From: Lentibacillus sp. JNUCC-1 | Lineage (GTDB): Bacteria; Bacillota; Bacilli; Bacillales; Amphibacillaceae | Assembly (NCBI RefSeq): GCF_009741735.1 | Contig: NZ_WHOH01000003.1 | Location: 1,423,030 to 1,487,029, forward strand | Reading direction: 5' to 3' | Length of the DNA stretch: 64,000 bases | Shown: in pieces, positions 49,594 through 59,463 of the stretch | Position numbering within the stretch: position 1 is the stretch's first letter | Layout of the letters: each line of letters starts with the position of its first letter | Program-made: the position numbers and the translations under genes | The notes under the pieces: generated by a model | Database searches by the model: none | Told to the model about the DNA's origin: nothing | Seen by the model: the letters and a program-made list of their open reading frames with translations, nothing else

Positions 49594-49600
49594 CTTCCTC

Positions 49601-52009
49601 CTACATAAGCTGGTAAGGTTGCATGTCTACTGTAATCATCAGTTCGCCACGGGTTGTTTCTCGGTCAAATTGCCGAGTGATTTTCTGAATTAATTGTTTT
49701 AAGTTCGGTTCATATTTGTATTTTACCATGCATTGGTAACGGAATCTATTTTTCATACGAGCAATCGGTGACGGAGTCGGGCCCAGTATGGTTGTTTCTT
49801 CATGGGTATATTTGGACAATAGCCCAGCAATCGTCTGGCTGGTCTGAACAACCTTCAATTTCTCTGGATGGGAAATCGTTATTAAAGCTAAAAACACAAA
49901 TGGCGGATATTGAAATGTTTTTCTAAGCATCATCTCACGTTTGTAAAATGCTTCAAACTGATATGTGCTTGCAAGTTCAATACTGTAATGCTCCGGCGTA
50001 TAAGTTTGCACAATGACTTCACCCGGTAATGAGTGTCTGCCAGCGCGCCCGCTTACTTGTGTCAGTAATTGAAATGTTTTTTCAGCTGATCGAAAATCAG
50101 GCAAATGCAGCATTGAATCTGCTGTCAGAACCCCAACAAGTGTGACATTTTTAAAATCGAGCCCTTTGGCAATCATTTGAGTCCCAAGTAAAATATCCGC
50201 TTCTTGCTTTCCGAATTTTTGAAGGAGTCGTTCATGCGAGCCTTTCCTTCTCGTCGTATCAACATCCATGCGGATCACACGAGCTTCCGGGAGCAATTGC
50301 ACAAGTGCCTCTTCTACCTTCTGTGTACCTGTTCCAAAATAGCGAATCATATCACTGGCACATGCGGGACAGGTCAGCGGTACTTTTTCTTCATATCCGC
50401 AATAATGACATTTCAATCGGTTGGCGTTTTTATGAAAAGTCAGCGCAATGTCACAGTTGGGGCATTCACTTACATGACCACAATCACGGCACATGACAAA
50501 TGTTGAGTAACCGCGTCGATTTAGCAATAGAACAATTTGTTCACCCTGTTCAATGCGTGTATGAGTGCTGTCAATCAATTCCCGCGAAAACATGGTGCGG
50601 TTTCCTGCATGCAGTTCATTTCGCATATCCACGATGTTGACGTCGGGCATTGTTTGCTTGTTGGTCCGTTCTTTCAGCACCGCTAGCTCATAACGTCCTT
50701 TTTGAGCCCGGGCATAGGATTCCAAGGATGGTGTGGCACTCCCAAGAATTACAGGACAGTTGTGCTCCCGGCCTCTGTATACGGCCACGTCTCGTGCATG
50801 ATATCTGGGTTGTTCTTCCTGTTTATAAGTTGTTTCATGTTCTTCATCAATAATGATTACACCAAGATGCTCAAATGGCGCGAAAACAGCTGAACGGGCG
50901 CCTACTACGACATTTACCGTTTTTTGATGAATGCGACGCCATTCATCATACTTTTCTCCAGCTGATAAAGCACTGTGTAAAACGGCAACTTGCTTGCCAA
51001 ACCTGCCTTTAAATCTTCTGACCATTTGTGGAGTTAATGATATCTCTGGTACAAGAACAATCGCTTCCTTACCTTGTTCAATAACATCTTGAATGATTTG
51101 TAAGTATATTTCAGTTTTTCCGCTGCCTGTTACCCCGTGAATGAGATGAACGCGGTGTTTTTCTTCAGCAAGGTCAGCTTTGACTGGTTCAATTGCTTTC
51201 GCTTGTTCATCGGTAAGCGCGAGTGGCTCAGTTCTTTCGATGCTATCGTCATCAAATGGATTTCGGTATACTTCTTCACGCGTAATGCTTAAAAGACCTT
51301 TTGATGAAAGTGCTTTAACAGGACTGGTGGTTGTGTTTAATGTTTCGAGCAGTGTCTTCTGTTCAATACTCTGAGGCATTTGAATAAAAAAGCTGAGCAC
51401 TTCTCGCTGTTTTTTGGCTCCTTGAGACAGATCCAGTAGCGCTTCTTCCAACATATGGACCGGTTTTTGCGGTTTAATAAAGGTGGCGTACTTCTTTGTG
51501 ACGCGGGATTTTACGATGTAATTGACATATAGATAACCTTCCTCGATACATTTTTGCAAACTGGAATATGATACCCCTGCTTGCTCAATAGCTTCATAAG
51601 GGACTGTGTCAAAATCCCCGAACATGTTTTCTATGTCCTCGGGCAAATGCGCATCTGTCAATTTTATAAGTTCTTTTTCATAAGTGGATTTAAACACTTG
51701 TGGGAGCATGGCCTGGAAAACTGTAATATACAAACTGAGGGTTTCGTCTGCAAGCCATTTCCCCAGTCTAATCAACTCATGTGTCAAGACTGGTGTCAGG
51801 TCCAGAATTTCAACAATATATTTTAAGTTTTCAACTTCCGATTCTTTTGTGAAATTCACAATGAAACCTGTAATGGTTCTGACACCAAAGGGAACAACAA
51901 CTCTCATGCCAGGTTGGACAATCGCTTCCAAATTTTTAGGCACAGCATAGTCAAATGTCTGATTGATGGTACTTGCAGGTACATCGACAATGACTTTTAC
52001 GATCGTCAC
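49601..52009 (-). CDS. priA: Primosomal protein N' (replication restart helicase PriA)
   Basis: PriA reloads the replicative helicase at stalled forks. The 802-residue protein has an N-terminal 3'-DNA-binding domain ([19 protein letters not shown]), Walker A in [14 protein letters not shown] (about residue 290), the box [20 protein letters not shown] and [10 protein letters not shown] zinc site with eight cysteines interrupts the helicase ([37 protein letters not shown]). The GTG start overlaps the coaBC stop (GTGA). Confidence 0.96.
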   Translation of the reverse strand: MTIVKVIVDVPASTINQTFDYAVPKNLEAIVQPGMRVVVPFGVRTITGFIVNFTKESEVENLKYIVEILDLTPVLTHELIRLGKWLADETLSLYITVFQAMLPQVFKSTYEKELIKLTDAHLPEDIENMFGDFDTVPYEAIEQAGVSYSSLQKCIEEGYLYVNYIVKSRVTKKYATFIKPQKPVHMLEEALLDLSQGAKKQREVLSFFIQMPQSIEQKTLLETLNTTTSPVKALSSKGLLSITREEVYRNPFDDDSIERTEPLALTDEQAKAIEPVKADLAEEKHRVHLIHGVTGSGKTEIYLQIIQDVIEQGKEAIVLVPEISLTPQMVRRFKGRFGKQVAVLHSALSAGEKYDEWRRIHQKTVNVVVGARSAVFAPFEHLGVIIIDEEHETTYKQEEQPRYHARDVAVYRGREHNCPVILGSATPSLESYARAQKGRYELAVLKERTNKQTMPDVNIVDMRNELHAGNRTMFSRELIDSTHTRIEQGEQIVLLLNRRGYSTFVMCRDCGHVSECPNCDIALTFHKNANRLKCHYCGYEEKVPLTCPACASDMIRYFGTGTQKVEEALVQLLPEARVIRMDVDTTRRKGSHERLLQKFGKQEADILLGTQMIAKGLDFKNVTLVGVLTADSMLHLPDFRSAEKTFQLLTQVSGRAGRHSLPGEVIVQTYTPEHYSIELASTYQFEAFYKREMMLRKTFQYPPFVFLALITISHPEKLKVVQTSQTIAGLLSKYTHEETTILGPTPSPIARMKNRFRYQCMVKYKYEPNLKQLIQKITRQFDRETTRGELMITVDMQPYQLM

Positions 52010-53211
52010 ATTGCAGCCTCCTCTAAATCACGGACCACCAAAGATAATATATGGTTCGCCATCTCTTGTTTTGATGTGAGCGGCATATGTTCTTCTTGAA
52101 GTAATTTATTGATGAATATGGCTTTATTGGTGTCACCTTGGAACCCTGCACCTGTTTCTGTCACGTCGTTAACCACAATCGCATCTAAATTTTTTCTTTT
52201 AAGCTTATCTTTTCCGTTTTCAAGGGGATCATTTGTTTCAGCAGCAAAGCCAACGATGTACTGGTCCTGTTTGCGCTCCCCAAGTGACATGAGAATGTCT
52301 TTAGTGCGCTCCATTTCAACCTGAAAGTCGCCAGGTTGTTTCTTAAGCTTCTGCTCCAGTATGTTTTTGGGGCGGTAATCCGCTACAGCCGCTGCTTTTA
52401 TGACAATATCCGCTTCCTCAAAACGTTTATGCACAGCTTCGTACATCTCTTCTGCCGTTGTCACATCAATTCTTTCAATATTTTTATGTTGTATGGATAA
52501 CGCAACAGGCCCGCATATGAGTATCACTTTTGCCCCCCTCTGCGCCGCAGTTTCAGCGAGTCGAAATCCCATCTTGCCTGAGGAACGATTTGAGAAAAAC
52601 CGCACCGGATCTACCGCCTCTCGCGTTGGTCCTGCTGTAATAAGGACTGTTTTGCCATATAAATTCTGTTCTGCAGCTTGATGACGTTCTATTGTTTCAA
52701 TGATGCTCTCCGGCTCTTCCAAACGGCCTTTTCCGACATAACCGCAAGCCAAATAACCAGCGCCTGGCTCGATAAAATTACAGCCGCGCTCTTCAAGGGT
52801 TTTCATATTTGCCATCACCGCGGGATGAGCATACATGTGAACATTCATAGCCGGTGCAATGTAAACATCTGCCTGTGTGGCCAGTAAAACGGTTGAAAGC
52901 ATATCATCACCGATACCATTCGCAAGCTTCCCCAGGATATTAGCGGTTGCAGGAGCGAGAATAACGATATCAGCCCAGTCAGCAACATCAATATGCGCAA
53001 TTTTCTCAGGATCCTTTTCATCAAATGTATCAGTATAAACAGGCTGCCTTGACAGCGCTTGGAAAGTCAACGGTTTCACAAATTCAGCCGCATGACTGGT
53101 CATAACGACTTTCACCTGTGCACCTTTCTGTGTGAGTTTACTTACAAGTGCACACGCTTTATAAGCCGCAATTCCTCCTGTAACCCCTACCACGATATGT
53201 TTATCATGCAT
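52006..53211 (-). CDS. coaBC: Bifunctional phosphopantothenoylcysteine decarboxylase / phosphopantothenate-cysteine ligase
   Basis: Performs two steps of coenzyme A synthesis. The N-terminal flavoprotein half (CoaC, about residues 1-190) has VTGGIAAYKACALVSKL and PAMNVHMY. The C-terminal ligase half (CoaB) has ITAGPTREAVDPVRFFSNRS, KAAAVADYRPK and the CTP-site residues around FAAETND. 401 residues. Follows rpoZ after a terminator. Confidence 0.96.
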   Translation of the reverse strand: MHDKHIVVGVTGGIAAYKACALVSKLTQKGAQVKVVMTSHAAEFVKPLTFQALSRQPVYTDTFDEKDPEKIAHIDVADWADIVILAPATANILGKLANGIGDDMLSTVLLATQADVYIAPAMNVHMYAHPAVMANMKTLEERGCNFIEPGAGYLACGYVGKGRLEEPESIIETIERHQAAEQNLYGKTVLITAGPTREAVDPVRFFSNRSSGKMGFRLAETAAQRGAKVILICGPVALSIQHKNIERIDVTTAEEMYEAVHKRFEEADIVIKAAAVADYRPKNILEQKLKKQPGDFQVEMERTKDILMSLGERKQDQYIVGFAAETNDPLENGKDKLKRKNLDAIVVNDVTETGAGFQGDTNKAIFINKLLQEEHMPLTSKQEMANHILSLVVRDLEEAAM

Positions 53212-53324
53212 TTTATAACAATCTCCCTTTCTGCCTTAAGCAGATGTGATTCTGACATTGACTAACCTAAATATACCATAATGTGATTTTTTATACTGAC
53301 ATTTTTTCTTAAACATAAATGATA

Positions 53325-53352
53325 AACCCCTCGGAAAATAATCGAGGGGCTT
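53325..53352 (-). terminator. Intrinsic terminator after rpoZ
   Basis: On the minus strand AGCCCCTCG and CGAGGGGTTT pair around an 8-base loop, followed by ATCATTT. 11 bases after the rpoZ stop; marks the end of remA-gmk-rpoZ. Confidence 0.8.
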
Positions 53353-53363
53353 GAATGATGGTA

Positions 53364-53561
53364 TTAATCTTGTTTGACGTAAATATCACCAGATTTGATT
53401 TCTTCTAGTGCTACACCTACAAGTTTATTGGACTTGGAGTCTTCAATCAAAGGACTGTTTGTTTGCAACAGCTGTCTGGCGCGTTTGGCCGATAAAGTAA
53501 CGAGTGTGTATTTAGACTTGATCTTTTCTTGCAAAACATCAATGGATGGTTCCAGCATCAT
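53364..53561 (-). CDS. rpoZ: DNA-directed RNA polymerase omega subunit
   Basis: A 65-residue omega subunit that helps assemble RNA polymerase. Landmarks are [18 protein letters not shown] and a short acidic end with [15 protein letters not shown]. Start at 53561 overlaps the gmk stop by ATGA; GGAGGATGATACGTT lies upstream. Confidence 0.95.
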   Translation of the reverse strand: MMLEPSIDVLQEKIKSKYTLVTLSAKRARQLLQTNSPLIEDSKSNKLVGVALEEIKSGDIYVKQD

Positions 53562-54178
53562 AACGTATCATCCTCCAATATGGATTTATATTGACTTGCG
53601 ATCCGTTCCCGCTTGCAGTGCTCACTTTGAATAATGGCTTGAATTTTGGTTGCTGCCAGATCGACTTGATCATTTACAACAACATAATCATAAGCATCCA
53701 TCATATCTATTTCTTTTTTAGCCTCTTTAAGCCTGTTCAAAACCAGCTCTTCTGCTTCTGTTCCCCTGTTTATAATTCTGTCTTTAAGTTCCTCAAGACT
53801 CGGCGGGAATAAAAATATAAAGACCCCTTCCGGGAAGTTTTCTTTTACTTGAAGCGCACCCTGCACTTCAATCTCTAAAAAAACATCATGTCCGCCTTCT
53901 AACATTTCTTCAACATATTCGCGGGGCGTGCCGTAATAGTTGTCAACATATTGAGCATATTCCAGCAAACGGTTTTGTTCAACTAAAGTTTCAAATTCCT
54001 CTTTTGTTTTATAAAAATAATCAACGCCCTCTTGTTCTCCGGGACGCATTGCCCTTGTTGTCATGGAGGTTGAGTATTTAAGATTCGTCTCTCGGCTGAA
54101 TAATTCTTTTCTGACTGTCCCTTTTCCTACACCGGAAGGGCCGGAGAGTACGAATAGAATGCCTTTCTCGTCAATCAA
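53558..54178 (-). CDS. gmk: Guanylate kinase
   Basis: Phosphorylates GMP to GDP. The 206-residue protein has the P-loop [15 protein letters not shown] (about residues 12-26), the GMP-binding [19 protein letters not shown], and the lid ending in [18 protein letters not shown] precedes the ATG. Lies between remA and rpoZ. Confidence 0.96.
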   Translation of the reverse strand: MIDEKGILFVLSGPSGVGKGTVRKELFSRETNLKYSTSMTTRAMRPGEQEGVDYFYKTKEEFETLVEQNRLLEYAQYVDNYYGTPREYVEEMLEGGHDVFLEIEVQGALQVKENFPEGVFIFLFPPSLEELKDRIINRGTEAEELVLNRLKEAKKEIDMMDAYDYVVVNDQVDLAATKIQAIIQSEHCKRERIASQYKSILEDDTL

Positions 54179-54210
54179 TGACTTTCCTCCTCGCCTGTTT
54201 CTAAATCTAT

Positions 54211-54471
54211 TTATTCCTCTTGCGTGTCGTCATTTGCAATAACGCGTTGTCCGACAGTCTCCGGCTGAACAGCTGACAGAATAACGTGATCACTGTCAGT
54301 GATAATAACAGCGCGCGTCCGTCTGCCATATGTAGCGTCTACAAGTTTATTATTATCTCTCGCAACCGTTATAATACGTTTAATAGGTGCGGATTCCGGC
54401 GATACAATTGAAATAATACGATCTGCAGATACAACATTTCCAAAACCAATATTAATTAAACTTAATCCCAT
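54211..54471 (-). CDS. remA: Extracellular matrix regulator RemA
   Basis: An 86-residue DNA-binding protein that activates biofilm matrix and osmoprotection genes in B. subtilis. It opens [20 protein letters not shown] and contains [20 protein letters not shown] and [19 protein letters not shown]. In B. subtilis yloC precedes it; here there is only a 258-bp gap to the ATPase gene. Confidence 0.95.
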   Translation of the reverse strand: MGLSLINIGFGNVVSADRIISIVSPESAPIKRIITVARDNNKLVDATYGRRTRAVIITDSDHVILSAVQPETVGQRVIANDDTQEE

Positions 54472-54692
54472 TTAAGCTTCCCCCTTTAGTATGAAGCCAT
54501 TTCAACTTATATAACTTTAAAATCGCATACTAAATTCATTATAAATAAAGATAACACCAAAATACAACCATTTGCTCGATATCTTGAAGTTATTCTTAAA
54601 CTAATCCCTCTGCGACTATGTACAACAACCTATATTATACCAACAAATCCTTCAATACAACAGACAATCGAAACAAGATTGCACTCACTGCA

Positions 54693-54720
54693 TAAAAAAC
54701 TCCCGGATTAACCCGGGAGC
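54693..54720 (-). terminator. Intrinsic terminator after the Ca2+ ATPase gene
   Basis: Minus strand GCTCCCGGG and CCGGGAG arms (8 bp, GC-rich) around a 5-base loop, then TTTTTT. It begins 10 bases after the stop codon. The remaining 220 bases to remA are AT-rich and show no gene. Confidence 0.9.
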
Positions 54721-54729
54721 TGAGTTGAA

Positions 54730-57384
54730 TTATTTTTTTGTGAAACCAAACAAAATTGTAGGCAGGGCACTGAGCGGCAGAATCAACATCCAGTCCATTA
54801 ATCCAAGCCCTGTGGTATGGAAAATCGGCTGCAATGGGGCCCAGTATATAACAACCAGCAAAAGCAGCACAGAAGATAACACAGCAAATACCAAGTACAA
54901 GTTGCCAAACGGGTTTCTTGCAAATATCGAATGGTCACTTCGGCAATCAAACACGTGGATCAACTGAGCCATAACCAGGGTTGTAAAGGCAACTGTTCTG
55001 GCATGAACGAGGTTATCAGCATCACTTTGATAAACAGATACAAACGCAATTAATGAAACAACCCCAATCAGTATGCCCCGGCTGATGATTTTAAAGGCAA
55101 GCCCTCTCGCAAATACCCCTTCTTTTGGGTGCCTGGGTCCGCGTTTCATTACATCCTTTTCTGCTTTATCAAGCCCTAGCGCCATTGCGGGCAACCCATC
55201 TGTAACAAGGTTGACCCATAATATTTGCACTGGCACGAGTGGCAGTGGCATAGCCATGAGCATGGCAAATAACATGACAAGAATTTCACCCACGTTTGAG
55301 GCCAGCAAGTAACGAATGAATTTACGAATGTTCTCGTATATATTCCGGCCTTCGTTGATAGCCTCTTTGATTGTTGCAAAGTTATCATCCATTAAAATAA
55401 GTGATGAAGCCTCTTTTGTTACATCTGTTCCGCTTTTCCCCATGCTGATTCCGATATTGCTCGCTTTAATCGCTGGAGCGTCATTTACCCCGTCTCCTGT
55501 CATTGCAACAATGTGCCCCCGTGCCTGAAAAGCCTCAACAATTTTCAATTTATGCTCTGGCGTGACTCGCGCAAATACATATACCTCATCGATTATTGCT
55601 TCCAAATCTCCAACTGACATTTGATTAAGGTCTGACCCTGTTAGCACCAATCCATCATCCGGAAGCAATCCGATATCATCAGCAATGGCACGAGCAGTCT
55701 GAGCATGATCGCCTGTGATCATTACTGTTTTAATTCCAGCTTCTTTACAATCTTTAACAGCTTGCTTTACTTCTTTTCGAGGGGGGTCCATCAAACCGTA
55801 GAGACCAATAAAGGTAAGATCTTTTTCAAGTAAGACATCATCCGGTGTTTCGTCTTTTGACAAAGGCTTAATTGCAATCGCAATTGTTCTTAAAGCTTTT
55901 ATGGCCATGTGATTAACGGCTTCTTCAATCTGCTCTTGGTCTTTTGGCTTCAACAATTGTCTACTATCATTAACCATATGAAAAGCAGTTCTTGGCAAAA
56001 TTACTTCCGGCGCACCTTTTGTTATCAAAAAACGCATCTGGTTCTTATCTTCCACAATCATACTCATCCGTTTTCTATCCGAGTCAAACGGTATTTCTTT
56101 TATAATTGTGTATTGTGCTTCCATGTCCTGCGTAAGGTGGCCTTTCCGTGCCGCTACTAGCAATGCACCGTCTGTAGGGTCCCCCTCTACAGTGTAAGCT
56201 CCCTTTTTAACTTTAAGGATAGCATTGTTGCACAGCATGCCATATAAGAGCATCGATTCCAGGTGTGAATGTGCCGGATTTAACTTTTGTTTCCCAGCGT
56301 AAAATGCACCATCTGTCTGATATCCATCTCCAGTCACTTGAATCGACTGGCCGTTCACATACATTTCTTTAACAGTCATTTTATTTTCAGTCATTGTGCC
56401 GGTTTTGTCAGAGCAAATAACTGAGGCACAACCAAGCGTTTCCACCGCAGACAGTTTTCTAACAATTGCCTTTTTCTTAATCATGCGCTGCACACCAAGT
56501 GATAAGGCAACAGTCACAATCGCCGGAAGACCTTCAGGAATTGCTGCTACTGCAAGTGATACCCCGGCCAGAAACATGTCATATATCTGGTGGCCTTGAT
56601 AAATTCCAACAACGACAACCATAGCTGTCAGTAAAAGAGCCACAACGATCAGTATTTTACCGAGTTCACGAAGTTTATATTCCAGCGGGGTTATTGTTTG
56701 CTTGGTCTGCGCCATTAGTGAGGCGATCTGACCCATGACTGTACGCATTCCTGTCCCCACAACAATACCCATCCCGGACCCTCGTGTGACCATTGTACCC
56801 ATAAAGCCCATGTTTACCTGATCTTGCGGATCCAGATTATCTTGATTGATCTTTGAGGCATGCTTGACAACCGGTAAGGACTCTCCAGTTAATGCTGATT
56901 CCTCTGTTTCCATGCTATTGGACTTGATGATTCGAATATCAGCTGGTATTCTATCGCCAGTCCCTATTTTAATGACATCACCAATCACAAGTTCACGTGA
57001 AGAGATCTGCTCCCATGCGCCATCTCTAAACACATGCGACATTGGCGCTGAAAGTTCTCTTAACTTATCAAGTGACTTTTCAGCTTTTTGTTCTTGAAAA
57101 AATCCGATAAAACCGTTAATTAACACAATGACCATGATCGCGATAGCATCGACATATTCACCAAGCAGACCAGCTACAAGAGTCGCAGCCAGCAAAACAA
57201 GCACCATAAAATCCTGAAATTGCTTCAGGAAAATCAACAGCTTGGATGTCTTTTGACTGGTTTGCAACTCATTCGGTCCGTATTGTTCACGTCTTGCTTT
57301 CACTTTTTTTTCGTTCAGACCTTTATGGGAGGCAACTTGGAGCTCCTGTTCAATTTGTTCAATATCCCGCTGATACCATTTCAC
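54730..57384 (-). CDS. yloB: P-type Ca2+-transporting ATPase (YloB)
   Basis: A membrane pump of the SERCA-like P2A family, strongly similar to B. subtilis YloB, expressed in sporulation there. The 884-residue protein has ten expected membrane helices, the actuator ALTGESLPVVK, transport-site AVAAIPEGLPAIV, phosphorylation site CSDKTGTMTENKMT (about residue 330) and hinge MTGDGVNDAPAIK. The GTG at 57384 has GGAGG eight bases before it and gives MKWYQRDIEQ; an ATG five codons upstream overlaps the ribosome site. Divergent from rqcH. Confidence 0.93.
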   Translation of the reverse strand: MKWYQRDIEQIEQELQVASHKGLNEKKVKARREQYGPNELQTSQKTSKLLIFLKQFQDFMVLVLLAATLVAGLLGEYVDAIAIMVIVLINGFIGFFQEQKAEKSLDKLRELSAPMSHVFRDGAWEQISSRELVIGDVIKIGTGDRIPADIRIIKSNSMETEESALTGESLPVVKHASKINQDNLDPQDQVNMGFMGTMVTRGSGMGIVVGTGMRTVMGQIASLMAQTKQTITPLEYKLRELGKILIVVALLLTAMVVVVGIYQGHQIYDMFLAGVSLAVAAIPEGLPAIVTVALSLGVQRMIKKKAIVRKLSAVETLGCASVICSDKTGTMTENKMTVKEMYVNGQSIQVTGDGYQTDGAFYAGKQKLNPAHSHLESMLLYGMLCNNAILKVKKGAYTVEGDPTDGALLVAARKGHLTQDMEAQYTIIKEIPFDSDRKRMSMIVEDKNQMRFLITKGAPEVILPRTAFHMVNDSRQLLKPKDQEQIEEAVNHMAIKALRTIAIAIKPLSKDETPDDVLLEKDLTFIGLYGLMDPPRKEVKQAVKDCKEAGIKTVMITGDHAQTARAIADDIGLLPDDGLVLTGSDLNQMSVGDLEAIIDEVYVFARVTPEHKLKIVEAFQARGHIVAMTGDGVNDAPAIKASNIGISMGKSGTDVTKEASSLILMDDNFATIKEAINEGRNIYENIRKFIRYLLASNVGEILVMLFAMLMAMPLPLVPVQILWVNLVTDGLPAMALGLDKAEKDVMKRGPRHPKEGVFARGLAFKIISRGILIGVVSLIAFVSVYQSDADNLVHARTVAFTTLVMAQLIHVFDCRSDHSIFARNPFGNLYLVFAVLSSVLLLLVVIYWAPLQPIFHTTGLGLMDWMLILPLSALPTILFGFTKK

Positions 57385-57477
57385 ATAGCATTCCTCCATG
57401 ACCGCAATAGTGCGTGCATCTGTTTACATGTTTTAAACAAGCTTTCAAGTAATCCTATGCAGACTTGTCCGTAAAAA

Positions 57478-57486
57478 TGCTATAAT
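57478..57486 (+). promoter_or_regulatory. Extended -10 promoter for rqcH
   Basis: TGCTATAAT just 21 bases before the rqcH start codon is a perfect extended -10 box. No convincing -35 is seen 16-18 bases upstream, as is common for extended -10 promoters. Confidence 0.5.
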
Positions 57487-57506
57487 GACGTACAGAGGTG
57501 AATATT

Positions 57507-59222
57507 ATGCCATTTGATGGAATCGTGACACGAGCAATCACTCAAGAATTGCAAACAAATCTTTTAACGGGAAAAATTAATAAAATTTATCAGCCAACTG
57601 CTACTGAACTCGTATTTACTGTCAGAGCGAACGGGAAAAACAATGCGCTCCTGCTTTCAATCCATCCCGCTTATGCCCGGATTCACTTAACAGAAGATCA
57701 ATACACAAATCCAGCTGAGCCGCCGATGTTCTGTATGCTGCTGCGAAAACACCTGACTGGAGCCATTATTGAATCGATTGAACAACATGAGATGGAACGC
57801 GTCCTGACGATCACCCTTAAAGCACGAAATGAAATAGGTGATCAGACTTATAAAACGCTGATTGTAGAATTAATGGGGAAGCACAGTAACGTTATGCTGA
57901 TTGACCGGGAAGAGGGCCATATTATAGATAGTCTCAAACATGTCCCCATGTCCCTGAACAGACACAGAACCATTCAGCCAGGTCACCAATATGTACTGCC
58001 TCCTCAACAAAATAAGCTTAATCCGCTAACGGTGGACGGGAAAACCTGTGTGAACAAACTGGACTTTAATGCAGGACGGATCGATCAGCAAATCGTCAAT
58101 ACGCTGTCCGGATTTTCACCGTTTTTTGCCAAAGAAATCGTTTCACGGGCAGGCTTGGGCAACCAGGAAAAATATGTGATGGTTATAGACAACATCCTTG
58201 ACAGCATTGTAAATAATACCTATACACCTGCCATTTACATTGCTCAACGGGAAGACTTCCACGTCCTTCCCATCACTTACATCACTAACGGAAACCAAAC
58301 ATTTCCCAATGTGAGTGAAATGCTCGATGCATTCTATTCAGGTAAAGCAGAACGGGACAGGGTCAAACAGAAGGCGAAAGATCTCCATCGTTTTCTTCAG
58401 AATGAATTGAAAAAAAATCAACGCAAACTCAAAATTCATGCTGACACCCTAAAAAAAGCCGAGCGTGCTGATCATTTTCAAAAAATGGGAGAACTCTTGA
58501 CAGCCCATATGCATCTTGTGCAGCAAGGTGATTCCTCTGTTACTGTTACGGACTATTATGATCCTGAGCAGGGACAAGTTGAGATAAAGTTGGATTCGCA
58601 AAAAACGCCGAGTGAAAATGCCCAACATTTCTTTAAACGATATCAAAAGCTAAAAACATCCCGAAAGAAGATGAAATCAGAAATTAAAAAAACTGAACGC
58701 GAACTGAATTATCTCGATCAATTGCTGCAACAGATCGAAACTGCGGGCGAAAACGATATAGAAGAGATTCGTGAAGAGCTGCGCGAACAAGGCTATTTAA
58801 AAAAACAAAAACGCGGCAAACAAAAGAACAAACCTGTCAAGCCTGTACCTGATGCGTATTATGCTTCTGATGGAACACTTCTCCTAGTCGGAAAAAATAA
58901 TAAGCAAAATGAATATGCCACCACTAAGATGGCTCATCGAAACGACATCTGGCTGCACACCAAAGACATCCCAGGGTCACATGTTATTATCAGATCCAAT
59001 GAGCCTTCGATGGAGACAATTGAAGAAGCAGCTTTGCTTGCAGCCTATTTCAGCAAATCCAGACAGTCTTCTTCGGTTCCAGTAGACTACACAGCTGTTA
59101 AACACGTTAAAAAACCAAACGGCGCAAAGCCAGGCTTCGTCACATACGACCAACAAAAAACCATATTTGTCACACCCGACGCAGCCACAGTTCAAAAAAT
59201 GCACAACACAAAAAACGGGTGA
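57507..59222 (+). CDS. rqcH: Ribosome quality control protein RqcH (YloA, NFACT family)
   Basis: RqcH binds stalled 50S-peptidyl-tRNA complexes and adds C-terminal alanine tails that mark proteins for decay. The 571-residue protein has the NFACT-N domain (MPFDGIVTRAITQELQTNLL), helix-hairpin-helix region, a long coiled coil (about residues 285-430, Lys/Glu-rich) and the C-terminal NFACT-R domain (YATTKMAHRNDIWLHTKDIP, GSHVIIRS). ATG 57507 follows AGAGGTGA; the GTG at 57498 lies in that site. Also described as a fibronectin-binding-like protein in older annotation. Confidence 0.95.
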   Translation: MPFDGIVTRAITQELQTNLLTGKINKIYQPTATELVFTVRANGKNNALLLSIHPAYARIHLTEDQYTNPAEPPMFCMLLRKHLTGAIIESIEQHEMERVLTITLKARNEIGDQTYKTLIVELMGKHSNVMLIDREEGHIIDSLKHVPMSLNRHRTIQPGHQYVLPPQQNKLNPLTVDGKTCVNKLDFNAGRIDQQIVNTLSGFSPFFAKEIVSRAGLGNQEKYVMVIDNILDSIVNNTYTPAIYIAQREDFHVLPITYITNGNQTFPNVSEMLDAFYSGKAERDRVKQKAKDLHRFLQNELKKNQRKLKIHADTLKKAERADHFQKMGELLTAHMHLVQQGDSSVTVTDYYDPEQGQVEIKLDSQKTPSENAQHFFKRYQKLKTSRKKMKSEIKKTERELNYLDQLLQQIETAGENDIEEIREELREQGYLKKQKRGKQKNKPVKPVPDAYYASDGTLLLVGKNNKQNEYATTKMAHRNDIWLHTKDIPGSHVIIRSNEPSMETIEEAALLAAYFSKSRQSSSVPVDYTAVKHVKKPNGAKPGFVTYDQQKTIFVTPDAATVQKMHNTKNG

Positions 59223-59246
59223 CTCTTAAGAGTCACCCGTTTTTTA
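59215..59246 (+). terminator. Intrinsic terminator overlapping the rqcH stop codon
   Basis: A 26-bp perfect palindrome at 59215-59240 (arms ACGGGTGACTCTT and complement, no loop bases unpaired by sequence), followed by T7. The last codons and the TGA stop of rqcH are inside the ascending arm. Confidence 0.9.
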
Positions 59247-59310
59247 TTACCTTTAACTCATTGGCTTGGACGGTTCTGTCCACATATTCATCTAGGTCAT
59301 TTAGACGCTA

Positions 59311-59436
59311 AAACCAAGCTCGGGAAAAACACGGAGACTTCAGCGGGAGGCTCAGCAGCGCCCGTGGAAAGCGGAGTGTTTTCACCGAGCGGTTGCCAGA
59401 AGCAGTTATAAAATCTACCTGATTAGTTCGTAGTTT
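59311..59436 (-). repeat. MITE-like repeat, half copy D
   Basis: About 126 bp holding only the first hairpin of the repeat family (AGCTCGGGAAAAACACGGAG...GTGTTTTCACCGAGCGG) and one terminal sequence TAGTTCGTAGTTT (59424-59436, one change from the other copies). The central part is shortened and the second hairpin and other end are missing. It fills most of the 241-bp gap between rqcH and the LysR gene. Confidence 0.7.
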
Positions 59437-59463
59437 ACGGTAAGTGTGAATAGGTGGTTCTTG

